Positions 1-12,101 of a DNA stretch of 64,000 bases are shown here, in pieces. The translations under genes and the position numbers were made by a program. Source of the DNA: Endomychus coccineus (taxonomy: Eukaryota; Arthropoda; Insecta; Coleoptera; Endomychidae); contig OY294068.1 in assembly GCA_958510875.1 (NCBI GenBank), positions 33,894,297-33,958,296 of the forward strand. Direction: 5' to 3'. Each line of letters begins with the position of its first letter. Positions within the stretch are counted from its first letter, which is position 1. The notes under the pieces are model-generated. The model saw nothing but the letters and a program-made list of their open reading frames with translations, did not search any database and was not told the DNA's origin.

Positions 1-215
1 GCATTTCTGTAGAAGAAAATCTCTTTGAATGCACTTTGAGAAGCTGAAATTCAGTATGAAAAAAATGCCCAGATATAAACGAAATATCCCAGAATTCCTC
101 ACTCGGGGATACTCCTGGTACCCACGCCGTCTCCAGGGAATTCATCAACATATCTTCTGCAATAGAATGGAACTTGATAGGGAGGTTCTCTTGAGGTTTC
201 CTATCATGACCTAGA
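1..215. repeat. Left arm of a 210-bp inverted repeat
   Basis: This stretch is repeated in inverse orientation at 2325-2555, with roughly three quarters of bases matching by eye. Shared landmarks are a CATATCTTCTGCAATA block and a GAGGTTTTCTTGAGGTTTCC-like block. It is cut by the window edge. The class is unknown; the short open frames across it (29-214 and in the partner) have no recognisable product. From 216 to 460 I see nothing further. Confidence 0.65.
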
Positions 216-460
216 CCCTCAAAACTTACCTGGGGGTCAAAATACCCTAATTATCGAGGTCTTCTCCAGGGACTATATCTTAACATGGTCAGAAACGCAA
301 CCAAAATCGTCTCAATAAGCTCAGAAATGAAACAAAAATCATCTCTCGGGGGTTTTGGGGACCGCTAACAACGATTCTGGAGTCGGAATCAATCAACGAT
401 GCATCTGGTAAACATACCTGTGATCTTGGCAATAAAGAATTCAAAAAATATCTTCTAACT

Positions 461-2144
461 TGTAACGGACCCGCTTTGGGTCGGTTTTAATTGGCCCAGC
501 TAGCTCAATTTAAACTAATTAATCTCAGGGCTCGTAGTGAAACGTGCCTTGTGATTCAAGACTGGTGAATTGCCCAAGCGCCAACTGCTTAACAAAAAAA
601 CTATAAAACTAAATGAATTCACAGTCAAGAATACAAGCACTACGAGATGGTTTAACAGTCGATGGAAATTCAGAAAAACAATACAAGTTCAACTTAACAA
701 TTCGTATATTCCATCAGAATTCGGATTATAAAGAAATTCAAATTACAAATTTTTAGAATACCAATTGGAAATATAAATAATATTGAATTCGTAGAAAAAC
801 AATTATTAAATTAAATCAATTCGTAACATAAATGGAATTTCAAGAAACAATTATAAATTTAAATCGGTTTGTAACATAAATTGAATTTTAAGAACACAAT
901 TATAAAATTAAATCAATTATTAAATTGAAAAGAACGAAATATCCAATAAGAGGACTTACAGTAGACCTCGAATGATTCTATAAAAATTAGTGGAATACAA
1001 CTTCGGATAAACAACAAAATCAGAGAATGAAATCATGGTCATTCAAACGAGAAAATGTTACCCTCCTTGGAACTCGTAGGAACTGGAAGTCGGTCCTGTC
1101 AGGAAAGTCACTAAACCGCCTTGGAGTGAAGGGGTTCAAACCCTGTAATTTCAAAGAACGAACAGTACCTGACTTGAGATCAAAAGGACAAGCAACACCG
1201 TCGGTTGGAATAACCAGGTGATTCCACAATCGATAATGTTATCTTTCCCAAATTGTGAAAACACTATTACAAAATGGATATCTTGACGAGATATCAATTT
1301 AGGCAAATAGTTAACATGTGACTGAAAGAATAATAATTAAAATTGTATCTGAAAGAATATTATTTGATAGGTTGAAATTTGCTAGTTAGCATAATATTCT
1401 GGTATGCTTTAAATAAATTGTACACGAGGATTGATAATGTAAACTGTATTAACTCCCAAACGGCGTGACAGTGTAATAAATATATGTATACCTAATAAGC
1501 AGTAATTAGGTTATTTGTTTCGTGTTCACCCTTATCAAGCTTTACTGCACGTTGGTCTAATAAGACCATCCTATGTATCTTGTACTAGGATAACAAAATG
1601 GCGATCTACAAAATCGCGCAAATACCATTTGCACAAATTGCGGGGTCAAGTAAAAAAGTGGAAATTACAATGACTACAACAATCCCTGAAATGATGAAAA
1701 AGATATACCTGGGATCATGCTAAATGCAAATCTGATTGTGTGTCCTAGGATAAGTCGAGTGAAACTTCCTCCGAAATATAATCACATCCAGGTACTGTAC
1801 ATCCAGAAGTTTAATAACAAATCTAAATCAAATTATATGTAGCCTGATGTGCATCATATTTCGGAAGCAAAAATTAAGAAAATGTATGTAAAGACAATGA
1901 AATATAATTCTCGACTTACCCTATTAAAGGTTAACACCACAATGAATTCTCTTCGACTTCCGTTATTCTACCTCCCGCTTCGCGATATTTAGCGACATCA
2001 CACATCAGGAATGCTAGTTCTCATAGTCGATGTTATTGACCGGCAGATGTCTTTAAATAATTATATGACAAATTTGCTAGCCGAAAAGAAATCTAATCTG
2101 TTCATTATCAAGTTCTATACTATCTCGTAACGCAACCCGTTACA
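461..2144. mobile_element. Probable solo LTR of a retrotransposon
   Basis: The segment starts TGTAACGG and ends CCGTTACA, the inverted TG...CA ends typical of LTRs. It is flanked by a perfect 4-bp direct repeat AACT (457-460 and 2145-2148), which fits a Ty3/Gypsy-like integrase. At 1684 bp it is long for an LTR but within the known range. I find no gag or pol similarity inside, so a solo LTR is the simplest reading; a non-autonomous element with these ends is the alternative. Open frames at 1020-1229 on both strands overlap each other and look like chance. Confidence 0.6.
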
Positions 2145-2324
2145 AACTTTAAGGAAACTTGATTGAGTTTTTCATGTACAAAAAAAATTATACTTATATA
2201 TTTCACATTTTAATGACAAGAAAGTTGAAAATTTTATCAATTGATTTTTTTACGAATCAATCGTTTATAAGAAAACACAACTAAAATCGTACCGTAAAAC
2301 AAGAACTTTTTAAAATATTTATTA

Positions 2325-2555
2325 GAATGACTGGAAACCTCAAGAAAACCTCCCTAACAAGTTTCACTGTTATTGCAGAAGATATGTCGATGAATCCCCT
2401 GGAGACGACTTGGGTACCAGGATGTCCTGGGCCCCAGGTGCGACGTAGCTCAAATTCTGGGCTATTTTGGTTATACCTCAGCATTTTTTTTCATATCGAA
2501 TTTCAGCTTTTGAAAGTGCATTCACTCAAAGAGATGCATTTTTCTCTATAGAAAT
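2325..2555. repeat. Right arm of the inverted repeat at 1-215
   Basis: This is an inverse copy of 1-215. The probable solo LTR at 461-2144 sits between the arms. Confidence 0.65.
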
Positions 2556-4590
2556 CCTGAATTGATTCAAAGAAAAGCGTCAAAATCGGTTCAGCCGATT
2601 TAGTTTTCTACCTTTTAACCTTTTTTGTGCTTTATTTCCTCGCCTAATCTTAATATACTTACATGGAATTGTGGCTTATTAGGCGAACAAACTTCAAATA
2701 TCTGAAAGAAGTGAAAGTTAAATGTAAGAATGGATGATTGCTTGCGATGGATAAGAGTTCATTATTCAGTAAGTAGTTGCTAAGATTTTATAAGTTCAGT
2801 TTTCTATAAAAATAAAAATGTTAGTAGAAGTTCATGATCAACTTTTAATGAGCAAACTTATAATTTGTCCATGATTCTGATGAGAACAGTGAAAGCTTAT
2901 TAGACTTTGAAGTATGTTTCGAAACTCATTTGTCGTGAAAAAAAATACATTACTAACATCGTTTAAAATGGTATAATTTCTAGATTTATTAAACGAATTA
3001 AATTCACATATTCACGTTTATTCACTAAGAATATATATCTATACTTCTTCTTCATTTTCTATTTTTGAGGGCTAATTTGACAGAACTATCTGGCAGAATT
3101 GATTAAATTCTCAGAGTTATCTGTTTTGCTGATCCTCACAAATATTTGCATTTAGTTCAATTATTAATTTATCTAAATTCAATTTCCTCCGAAGTCAAAT
3201 TTCACTTTATCATTATTCATTGCTCATCCCAACCTCAAATTTTATTTGCAAACTATTCAATTTACCTAATTAATCATTCAATTTGTGAATAAAACCACTT
3301 TTTTTGTGCAAGTTGAAGTATTTCATTTGATTTTCTCTATTTGACATCATCGTAATTTCGGAAATTTCCAATTGAGGTTGTTTTTCTTATCATATAAATA
3401 AAGCTGTTGGCGCCTCGGGTACAACTCTCAATCGGAAATCGAATCATTACGATAGACCCTGAAATATTTCCATAATGAGCTAGTTGGGCAATTAAAGGGT
3501 TGGAACTGACTAGTTAATATCTTTTTAACCAGGAACCTTACACTGTCACTGGTAATGCTCGTCGGTGCTACGTGTCTCCCTTTGAGAATCTCTAAACCAG
3601 ACTTATTGTCAAATTAGGATGAAAAAAACGAAATGACATCACTCGATATGCGAGTTACATGGTAACATCTATTTCATTACGCTCGGCGACAAAATGAATA
3701 TCTAATTTCAGAACTACTGATAAAATGTCTTTCCTTTTTAATTGCACAGTAAATAACAATATTGGACTCATAATATTGTCATTGCTGTAGTGTTTCAGAA
3801 TTAGCAGAAGTAAGTGTCATAAAAAAACCGTATCGAGGGCAACACTAATTAGATGAATAATGTTATCACCATAAACAAGCAAACAGAAATAAGTTAATCA
3901 ATTAGTTTATTAGTTTGTTAACATTTGACACAAAGTGCTGCTCAGGAAATACAAGCACTACAACAGGCATTTACTTCGCTTCGCTAAATACGTTAAGCTG
4001 CATTAAATTAGTTTTACTAAATGTTACTGCAAAGTATTCGGCGGCGAGATAAACGGATATTGCAATGCAGTATATACCTAATTTATATCAGACACTGAAT
4101 ATTGTACAAAGACGACGAATATCCAATGCAATTAATTCGAACTTTCTTATTAGTCGAGTCAATCTACGACAATTGGGAAATTTTTGTTGGGGAATGGAAC
4201 TCATGAGACATTTGTTTTCTACATCCGAAAGTGACAGCAACCCCATTTTTTCTCCAAAAAAGTTTTTTTCTCACCCTTTTTAGGGATAGTTTTAAGTTTT
4301 ATTTTTTTTGCCACTGTTAGCTAACGTGCAGGAATGTAGTTGTTATTTTGTCAATATACAGAAAACCTGCAGTTAAATTTTTGAGAGGTTATGTTCACCC
4401 CTCCTGAATAGTTCGAATTTATACGTTTTTTTCGTAAATAATTCAAATCCTGCGATCTCCGCCAAATCTGAACCAAATTAAATCAAATTTCGAGTGTAGG
4501 TAGGACATGTTGTCTTCAAATTGCTGTCCAAATTTCAACATATCAGATAGTTTAGCTGCAGGTTCATTTTTGGCCAAATTTTACAACATT
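2556..4590. other. AT-rich stretch, no gene seen
   Basis: No coding segment, RNA or complete element is recognised. The only structure is an imperfect inverted repeat of about 33 bp at 3348-3381 and 3421-3454 (ends ATCGTAAT / ATTACGAT), possibly a very small MITE of about 107 bp. The open frame 4065-4283 has no recognisable similarity. Confidence 0.5.
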
Positions 4591-5570
4591 TTCGAACTGC
4601 TATAAGTCATGTTCGTTTTATCATACGGCAATTTTCTTTGCTCCAAAATGCATGCTCTTTCATGTACGCTTAGAAAAAATGATTGCTATAACTCTTGTCC
4701 ATTTTATCATACGGCATTTTTTTTTTCTAATTTCTCAATGCGATGCATTTTTGCCATTAAAGTCCGCACCAAATGGGAATTTTTTTTTTAAATAGCTTTG
4801 GATAAAATTTGATGCTGGAAACGGTTTTAGGTTCAAATTGGAGCAAAAATGACATAACCAGTTGTTGCCAAGCGATCTTCGTTAGCTTACATTTGTTGCA
4901 GAAAGGGGAGGAAAGTGGTATTTCTAAATCGAAATCTGAAAATGATGTTTCTACTGCATACTGCAATTTTGTGTATGTAGTTAAATTTTCGAAAGTTTTG
5001 GATGAAGTCGCTATTTTTGATATTTTTATCAAACAAAATATTTTTTACAAATCCAAAGCTCACTTAACGGGTAAAAAATTATTTATTTTGTAATATTCAC
5101 CGTCACATCTCAGTTTCTTAATAAATCATTTATTTACTTCCCATATTTTTAAAAACTAAAATGCATGTAAGATATAGCTAAACAGTCAGAAGAACGCAGT
5201 GTTTTAATTAGATTTCAGTTTTCGCATTTTTTCTGAAAACATAATATCTTGTAATTAGTAAATTGTTAAAACAGCAAGTTGGCTATGGTAAATAAATTTT
5301 CAAGTTAGCTGTCACATTGTTAATCACTATAATACTAAAATTATTCAATAAAAACATCAAAAATCGCAACTTCATCCTACACTTTATAATTTTGCACATG
5401 TACATGAAATTGAAGTAAAAATATATTTTTGAAATTCGATTTTTAATGCTACTTTTGCAACAAATGTCAAATTTGATAGCTAACGAAGATCGCTTGGCCA
5501 CACGGTTAATGTCATTTTTGCTCTGATTTGAACCTAAGACTGTTCCCGACATCAAAACGACTCTACTCTG
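4590..5570. repeat. Old inverted repeat with a local tandem duplication
   Basis: Arms of about 250 bp at 4805-5060 and 5325-5570 are inverse copies sharing blocks such as GGTTCAAATNNGAGCAAAAA and CCAAGCGATCTTCGTTAGCT; they are clearly diverged. A second duplication lies just before the left arm: a segment containing TTTTATCATACGGCA occurs near 4617 and again near 4701. The long open frames in this region are the same sequence read through both arms and are unlikely to be genes. The stretch 5571-5769 holds nothing recognised. Confidence 0.6.
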
Positions 5571-5769
5571 AAGTTCAACTTTCTCTCCAAATTTTGATAT
5601 GAATTTTATTTATTCATTTTATATAATTATGTGCTCGATGGCAACTAACTCCCGCGACATTTTACGTATCCACTGTAAGTAAATTAAATAAACATAATAA
5701 TAAAGAATCAAAATATATTCTTAGAGCTTATTTTTATAGATATTTCTCTGAGGCAGAAAAAAATATTTT

Positions 5770-6210
5770 TTTTCACCCACAAAGATACCCTTGCCTTGTG
5801 GTATCGTAGTTCCAGAGCTTCGTGGTTATGGATGGCATCGATTCCAAATTTTGGCGATCTCCTCATTCCACCAGTATACTGGTCCTGGGCATCTTCTTCA
5901 TAGCTACGTCTCAGGCATTTAAGACCAGTGAAATGAGCTGCAAGGACATGGGCTCAAAGATCATGTTGGTGCTATATTCTCTTCCATTATGACCATGAAA
6001 GTTTTGCGGTCGCAGGACTTGCCGTTCCATTTCGCTGGTGCTTGCAACTTCCTTGTTCTCCGTTCACCACTCACGAAGATGATAACTGTGGTAGTAGTAG
6101 TCACTGACATGCCATGACGTAACTCGACGACATATGCTCTCACTAGCAAAAGTAACGTCTATGATGAAGGTATTGTCATTTCTGGTGAACGTTGAAGTTG
6201 CTCCGATGTT
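5770..6210 (-). pseudogene. R1-like non-LTR retrotransposon fragment (endonuclease-RT linker)
   Basis: Read on the minus strand, a broken frame contains a WWNEEIAKIW-like stretch, which resembles the WW(N/T)xE(I/L)A motif between the endonuclease and reverse transcriptase of R1-type elements. Upstream, an open frame at 5961-6149 includes KWNGKSCDRKTF, similar to the RWNxxxxDxxxF segment at the end of R1-type endonucleases. Frames shift several times, so this is a decayed piece. No RT core follows before the frame is lost at about 5770. The assignment rests on short motifs only. Confidence 0.4.
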
Positions 6211-6295
6211 GAGGAGGTGTGTTTGTATGGACGTGTGTGCGCACGCCTATGATCGTGTGGTGTACGCGAGCGAGTAGCCGTCGTGCGCATATATA

Positions 6296-8439
6296 CAGGG
6301 TGTTCCATCTCAAACGAGCCACCCCGTATATTTCTTATCCCATAGTGAGTGGAAAAATCTCCCGAAACACGTCGAATGATTTTGTTGAGGGGACATCTTT
6401 TGACGTATATTTGAGGCTTGAACGAGCAAGCTCCTAATAGGGGGCGCTTCAACCCCTCAAAATTGAATAGGGGAGAGGGGTTGAGTGATACGTCATTTGG
6501 AAGGTCTTGGAAGTCTCTTTACAACGGTGTATGAAAAACGTAAACTTGATGAACCGTTTTCGCTAAAAATTAATTTTGTTGCTCGAATGCACCACCTTGA
6601 ATATTTTGGTTATTTGTACAATGTACAAGCTCATTTTTACAAACTTAAACAATCTTCAAAAAATCACATTCGTAAAAAAATTGAATTGTGTTGTCATGCT
6701 TACAATGAAAAAAATTAGATCTGCGTGTTTAAATTGAATGTTCACATTTTCCTCCATTAACTTCCATACAATAATACATTCTATCAAACTAATAAATAAA
6801 AAAACAGCAAAACATGTCCTTATGTTGCCTTCATTTTTTGTTCTTAGAAGGTGTTTATCTGGTTTTAACGTTTCTCCGATCATTTCATAATTTTAATCAA
6901 TCTGTTGAGTTACTACTTTGCTGATTTGTTTAAAATTTCAAAAAATATGGTGTACACATTGCAAGAACGTGTTGAGCTGGTTAGCCTTTATTACCAAAAT
7001 CAAAATTATGCCCGAGCGACTGCAAGGATATTTAACGAAAACCATCCTGAACGTAGCGTTCTCCATAAGTACGTAATGGAATTGATTTCAAAATTTGTGG
7101 AGACGGGTTCAGTAATGGATAAAAAAAGGGCACCCATTGGAATTGTTAATGATGAAGGAGCACCTGTGGCGGTATTGGGACATGTCCAACTTATGCCAAA
7201 CACGCAATCTGTACAACTTTCTACAGTATCCGTTATTAGCCAATCTAACATTTTCAGAATTTTACATAAACACAAGTTCCATCCGTAAAAAATTAAATTA
7301 ATTCAGGATTTGAATGATGATGATTGGGATCGAAGGCGAAATTATGGTCGAGCGTATCAACAATAACCCAAATTTCTTGTATAACGTTTGCTTTTCTGAC
7401 GAATGCACTTTTTTACTTAATGGAGAGGTTAACCGGTATAACTGTAGAATTTGGAGCAATACAAATCCTCATGTATTTCGAGAAGCTCACACTCAACATC
7501 GGGAAAAGCTAAACGTTTGGGTAGCAATTTTGGGAGACCACTTAATTGGACCTCTGTTTATTCCTGGTAATTTAAATGGCGAAATTTATCTTGAAATGTT
7601 GGGAAATGCGAATGATCCGTTAATAACTAAACAATTAGAAAACGATCCTCGACTACTTGAACAACAATTGCATTTCCAACAGGACGGAGCTCCTCCTCAC
7701 TACGCCGCACCAGTTCGCCAATACCTCAATTTGCAATACCCCGGTCGTTGGATTGGAAGAAGAGGTCCTATGGAGTGGCCTGCCCAATCTCTTGACCTGA
7801 ACCCTCTGAACTTCTTCTTGTGGGGACATCTTAAGTCCAAAATTTTTGTGACTCAGCCTGAAAATTTGGACGAACTACGCCAACGAATTGTAAATGAGTG
7901 CCGTCAAATAACTCCAATTATGCTGAACCATGTTAGAGACGGTTTTCAGTCAAGATTGTATTATTGTATGGAAGTCAATGGAGGAAAATTTGAACATTTG
8001 ATTTAAACACGCAGATTTAATTGTTTTCATTGTAAGCATGACAACACAATTCAATTTTTTTACGAATGTGATTTTTTGAAGATTTTTTAAGTTTGTAAAA
8101 ATGAGCTTGTACATTGTACAAATAACCAGAATATTCAAGGGGGCGCATTCGAGCAACAAAATTAATTTTTGGCGAAAACGGTTCATCAAATTTACGTTTT
8201 TCATACACCGTTGTCAAGGGGTTTCCAAGACCTTTCAAATGACGTATCACTCAACCCCTCTCCTCTATTCAATTTTGAGGGGTTGAAGTGCCCCCTATTA
8301 GGGGGTTGCTCGTTCAAGCCTCAAATATACGTCAAAAGATGTCCCCCAAACAAAATCATTCGACGTGTTGCGGGAGATTTTTCCACTCACTATGGGATAA
8401 GAAATATACGGGGTGGCTCGTCTGAGATGGAACACCCTG
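6296..8439 (+). mobile_element. Tc1/mariner-superfamily element with 435-bp terminal inverted repeats
   Basis: The ends CAGGGTGTTCC...GGAACACCCTG are flanked by TA on both sides (6294-6295 and 8440-8441), as expected for TA target duplication. Inverted repeats run 6296-6730 and 8005-8439 with only scattered differences, so the 2144-bp element is structurally complete. The single transposase frame lies between them on the plus strand. Close similarity of the arms suggests fairly recent activity, but the transposase is broken. Confidence 0.85.
6947..8006 (+). pseudogene. Broken DDD-type transposase of the Tc1/mariner superfamily
   Basis: The likely start is the ATG at 6947 (MVYTLQERVELV), followed by an N-terminal helix-turn-helix-like region (about 110 residues) to a TAA at 7286. 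The frame resumes with a shift near 7330-7345 and runs to 8006. Catalytic landmarks are visible: FSDEC (first Asp), QQDGAPPHY (second Asp) and SLDLNP (third Asp), with 36 residues between the second and third, which puts it outside DD34D mariner and near the DD37D-type groups. The C-terminus (GGKFEHLI) is intact. One stop plus one frameshift make it inactive as sequenced. This family would cut and paste at TA sites in the nucleus. Confidence 0.8.
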
Positions 8440-8441
8440 TA

Positions 8442-9402
8442 TATATATTTATATACCGTGAATGTCCAAAATGGGTCAATACGAAAAGGATAACCTCCAA
8501 ATTAAAAAAATTATTAAAATGTTTACCATTATCCCCGTTTACTTTTGTCCCAATTAATCCTAACATCACTGAGCAGTGTCAAATAATATCTATTCGGAGT
8601 ACTTGAACCAAATTTGGTAAAAACAACTGCTACGGTCAGAGAGTAACGCTAAAAAACAACCGAAACTTCAAACGTATCTCCTTCAGGAAATGGAAAAATC
8701 TAATCATGCATATCTAATGAACTATCGACTGATAAATATTGCTATCATAAACTGGAACATTCTGTATATCACATTAAGCCAATGAAATATACGTCTCCAT
8801 TGTAAAATATTCAAACGGCAGTAAATATTACTGGCCACTACAGATCATAACTAACTGAAAAGATATTGTCGAGAGCCATCAACCGCAGTGGGCTGCTTCA
8901 TTCAAGTTTTGAAATATTCTGTCCCGTCTAGCAGAAAGTTATTAATTTTACTTTAATAAGAGGAAATGATGTCGCCACCCGAGGGTTGAACGAAAAAAAG
9001 GGATCATATAACAACGGAGTGATGTCTAAGAGACACTTGACGAAACAGGATGGAGGCAAAAGCATAGTATGAGGATGAAATGTTTTGTTGTATATTGAAA
9101 TATGTACACACCGACTTGGTCAGAATACGTAATATACTTCCTAGTAAGCCCTCTAACAAAGATGTTACATGATGGAATACATGAATAGTACATCTCAACC
9201 TAATCAAGGTCTATCGAATACGCAACAATCCAAATAGCATAGAGACCGTGACAAATATATCGAATTCTATTCGATCCAATCTAGGATACAAATATATAGA
9301 AAATGTGTGTATTCTCTTAAATTATATTAATTTGGAGACAGGGAAGAGTTCGGGATATGTACTATGTGACGTTAGGTTAGAAGCCGCGTGATGTTGAAAC
9401 CA
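8442..9402. other. No gene seen
   Basis: Both strands show only short, unrelated open frames (for example 9004-9207 minus). No repeat with another part of the window was noticed. Confidence 0.4.
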
Positions 9403-9404
9403 TA

Positions 9405-9648
9405 GTCAAAGTATACCAGGTTTGCCGGAGCTTCCCTTCTACTCTTTTTAAAATTTTAGTGCAATCTGATTGTTCGTTTATTTCGTTTATTTAATGTCAT
9501 TAATGTCATAGACGACGACATAATATGATGTTGTTACGTGCCGGCGACGAGCTGATGAGAGCAAGGCTGTGATTGGAGGAGCTGGGTGACGTCACCCAAC
9601 GCGAGAGACCATGGAAGGGAGGCTCCGGCAGACCTGGTATACTTTCAC
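9405..9648. mobile_element. Small MITE flanked by TA
   Basis: Arms of about 35 bp are inverse copies: GTCAAAGTATACCAGG at 9405 and CCTGGTATACTTTCAC ending at 9648, continuing into GCCGGAGC(T/C)TCCCTT. TA lies directly outside each end (9403-9404 and 9649-9650). The 244-bp length, no coding capacity and TA flanks fit a Tc1/mariner-type MITE. The core is more GC-rich than its surroundings and includes TGACGTCA. Confidence 0.55.
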
Positions 9649-9659
9649 TATAGTTGAGA

Positions 9660-10575
9660 CTACGTTAAAAACAAAACTACAGTCCGTGGTCGTTGAAAAC
9701 CGGCGGTGATTGGTCGTTCGTTGTAAATTGTCTCATACGTTATATTTCACTTCGATTCTGAGCGATGAGTTCAAGTATACATTGCTTTCTGAACATGCTT
9801 AAAGTAGTACGGTTATGAAAGCAATATTTCAAGAAATCCTCGAAACTTGGAATATAAGCTATTAAATACACACTCTGTTAAAATTAGAAGATGATAGATC
9901 TCATCGGAAATGAGATATTTGCAATTAAAAATGACATTTTTTGTACATGTAGCATGAGAGAACCATGGGAAAATGATCAATCCATTTTTTTTATTATAGA
10001 ACGACTTTTAAGATCCCGACAAAAAACTAATATTTGTTAGAATGATATATTTAGAATATACAAAAAAAATTAAAATAATTCACCACGTTGTTTTGATAAA
10101 CAATTAAAATAAATAACTAATTTCGACGATTATTTTCTGTGGAGGGGATATAAGAATAATCGCATGGAAACGATGCGGCAACGTTGTAAAGAGTAAAATG
10201 TGGGAGCGGGAAGGAAGAACGCGAAATTATGAACCAATTAAACATTTTTAATGAAAATAGTTGGCAGCTTCCGTTTAATAACAATTATTTATAATGTTTA
10301 GAATAAAAGAATAAGTCTTATAGCGCAATTTATTAATTTATAATAAATTATGACATTAAATTCAAAATATATTGAATGATATAATTATAACCAAGCGTAA
10401 AGCAAAACGTTCATGACAAATAACTCTCAATTATTGCAATATTCGCATATGTTAGACTCGTCGTTATTTGTTTAAAACACCCGGACATAAAACTCAAGGA
10501 CAGGATGTCATATGCCCTATACCTTCTCATGGAAGGGTTGCTACTCAAGCGGTTGGCATAATCGAGTCAGTGTTG
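9660..10575. other. No gene seen
   Basis: AT-rich sequence on both strands with no recognisable coding segment or repeat. It ends at the target duplication of the P-type element. Confidence 0.4.
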
Positions 10576-10604
10576 AATCGACCCATAGATAACTTTACTC
10601 CAAC

Positions 10605-10827
10605 CATCGACATATACATATGGACTGCGAGTGGCAATGATAACCGCGGTTAGTTCAGGCGAGAGAGAGGGAAAACGAAGAGGCCGGCTCTATCGCGTTT
10701 CTATTGGCCGCTGCTTACTGTAGCTAGTATGCTTACGTCCCGAGCCGGTCTTTTCGTTTTCCCTCTCTCTCGCCTGCACTAGCCGCGATTATCATTGCCA
10801 CGCGCAGTCCATATGTATATGTCGATG
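10605..10827. mobile_element. 223-bp hairpin MITE nested in the P-type element
   Basis: Two arms of about 85 bp (10605-10690 and 10742-10827) form a near-perfect inverted repeat starting CATCGACATATACATATG. An 8-bp direct repeat ACTCCAAC flanks it (10597-10604 and 10828-10835). Removing it and one repeat restores the P-type element's terminal inverted repeat. CA...TG ends and 8-bp duplication suggest it was moved by a P-type (or less likely hAT) transposase. The short open frame at 10468-10653 crosses the junction and is not a gene. Confidence 0.8.
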
Positions 10828-11306
10828 ACTCCAACCCTACTCCGTAGAATGGAATGTTCCGTGTTAGGTACCGAAACCGCGATAAGAGGGCCGCGCGCCA
10901 AATGGAAGCCTACTAAATGATGGTATGGAGAGAAATTCGAATCAAGTTACACAGCACATAACTGCAAATTTTGTTTTCTTACAATTTAAGTGGAAAATGA
11001 AAGTTTATAGTTTTTACCAATAGTTTTTATTCAACAACAGAGTTAAAACAGAAATATATGAAATATACATATAAATACAATTAAACATCAAAAACAATAG
11101 AGATGACTCAACAGGCTGACTGTCAAGGTAATTTTCAGGATTTTGGTGTGAAAATAAGCTAATTTTTTCATTAAAGTTTTTTGATGTTGTCATTCAACGT
11201 GTTAAAAAAGAAATAAATAAAATATACATATAAATATAATTAAATATCGAGACTAATTACAATGGGTTAAAACAAAAATACATAAAATATGCAAATTATG
11301 TTCTTA

Positions 11307-11801
11307 TCAACTCGCAGTTGTACGCTTCTTGGCCTTCAAATAAGTTTCTTCAGCCTGTTGATATAATGAAGAACAGTTTGATGATAGAATTCCATTATCT
11401 TTTCCTATTATAATGTTGTTCGCTCCATTAAAATAATTGAATATTACAAGACGGGAAAAATGTTTAATAACGGAATTCTCCAACATTGTTGAATGTTCAC
11501 ATTCAATGAACTTGAAATTCATTGATACTTTAATAATGTTTGTTATTTTTTCCAAAATATTTTTAGTGTGGGCTTTTTTTGATAGGATAAATAACAGAAT
11601 ATTATAGCACATTACCAAATTTTTTATGAATTCAAAATTGCAGTACTTTAGCCTTTCAACTTTTTGTCCACCATATTCCCTAGATCTAATTAACAAGTTA
11701 AAATCGTCATTTTCCCCTTCTCTTCTTAATACATTGTATTTACAGGCTATACAATCATAGGCGATTTTAGTTTTCATTTTTACTATATATCCAGCTACAT
11801 A
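11307..11801 (-). pseudogene. P-element/THAP9-type transposase, C-terminal part
   Basis: A 156-residue open frame preceded in frame by YVAGYIVK, with a stop just upstream. It contains CIACK and a region of the form LLIRSREYGG, matching the end of P/THAP9 transposases (AGY, CxxC, then a D/RGG motif). Later residues (FKFIECEHS, HFSRLVIFNYF) resemble the C-terminal helical region. The RNase H-like catalytic core is absent. Sequence between this and the THAP-like exon (11802-11963) is not readable as transposase. It cannot encode an active enzyme, but a truncated DNA-binding or dimerising product is possible. Confidence 0.65.
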
Positions 11802-11963
11802 TCACAGTGATGCAGCTTCCAAAGGTCTTACAATTTTTAAATGCTTGGGTTAGTTTCCACTTGTGGTTCACTGATGAATCCCTTTGAGGAATAAGATTAT
11901 TGATTAAAACTGATAAAAATAATTATGATACAATTTTTATAACATATAATGTAAAATGCACAC

Positions 11964-12101
11964 CTGACTAATGAACTGCTGAAGTGTTACAAGTATACCA
12001 CTCCTGTCTTCTCCACAATTTGCTCCATTAGAATGCTTCCATACCAAATTATGGTTCTGAATTGGCTGACAATTGCGTATAGCACAACCGTGTTTTCCCA
12101 T
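11964..12101 (-). pseudogene. THAP-like first exon of the P-type element
   Basis: The ATG at 12101 opens MGKHGCAIRNC, which fits the start of a THAP zinc finger (Cys-x4-Cys). After 46 codons there is a splice-donor-like CAG|GTGTGC. The rest of a THAP domain (later Cys and His, the AVPTF box) is not seen, so the domain has probably been cut by deletion. Position at the 5' end of the element in transposase orientation supports the reading. Confidence 0.45.

Noticed and set aside
1020..1229. Overlapping open frames on both strands
   Set aside because: Inside the probable solo LTR; neither resembles gag or pol.
6159..6452. Open frames across 6159-6452 on both strands
   Set aside because: They cross the left end of the Tc1/mariner-type element and include its inverted repeat.
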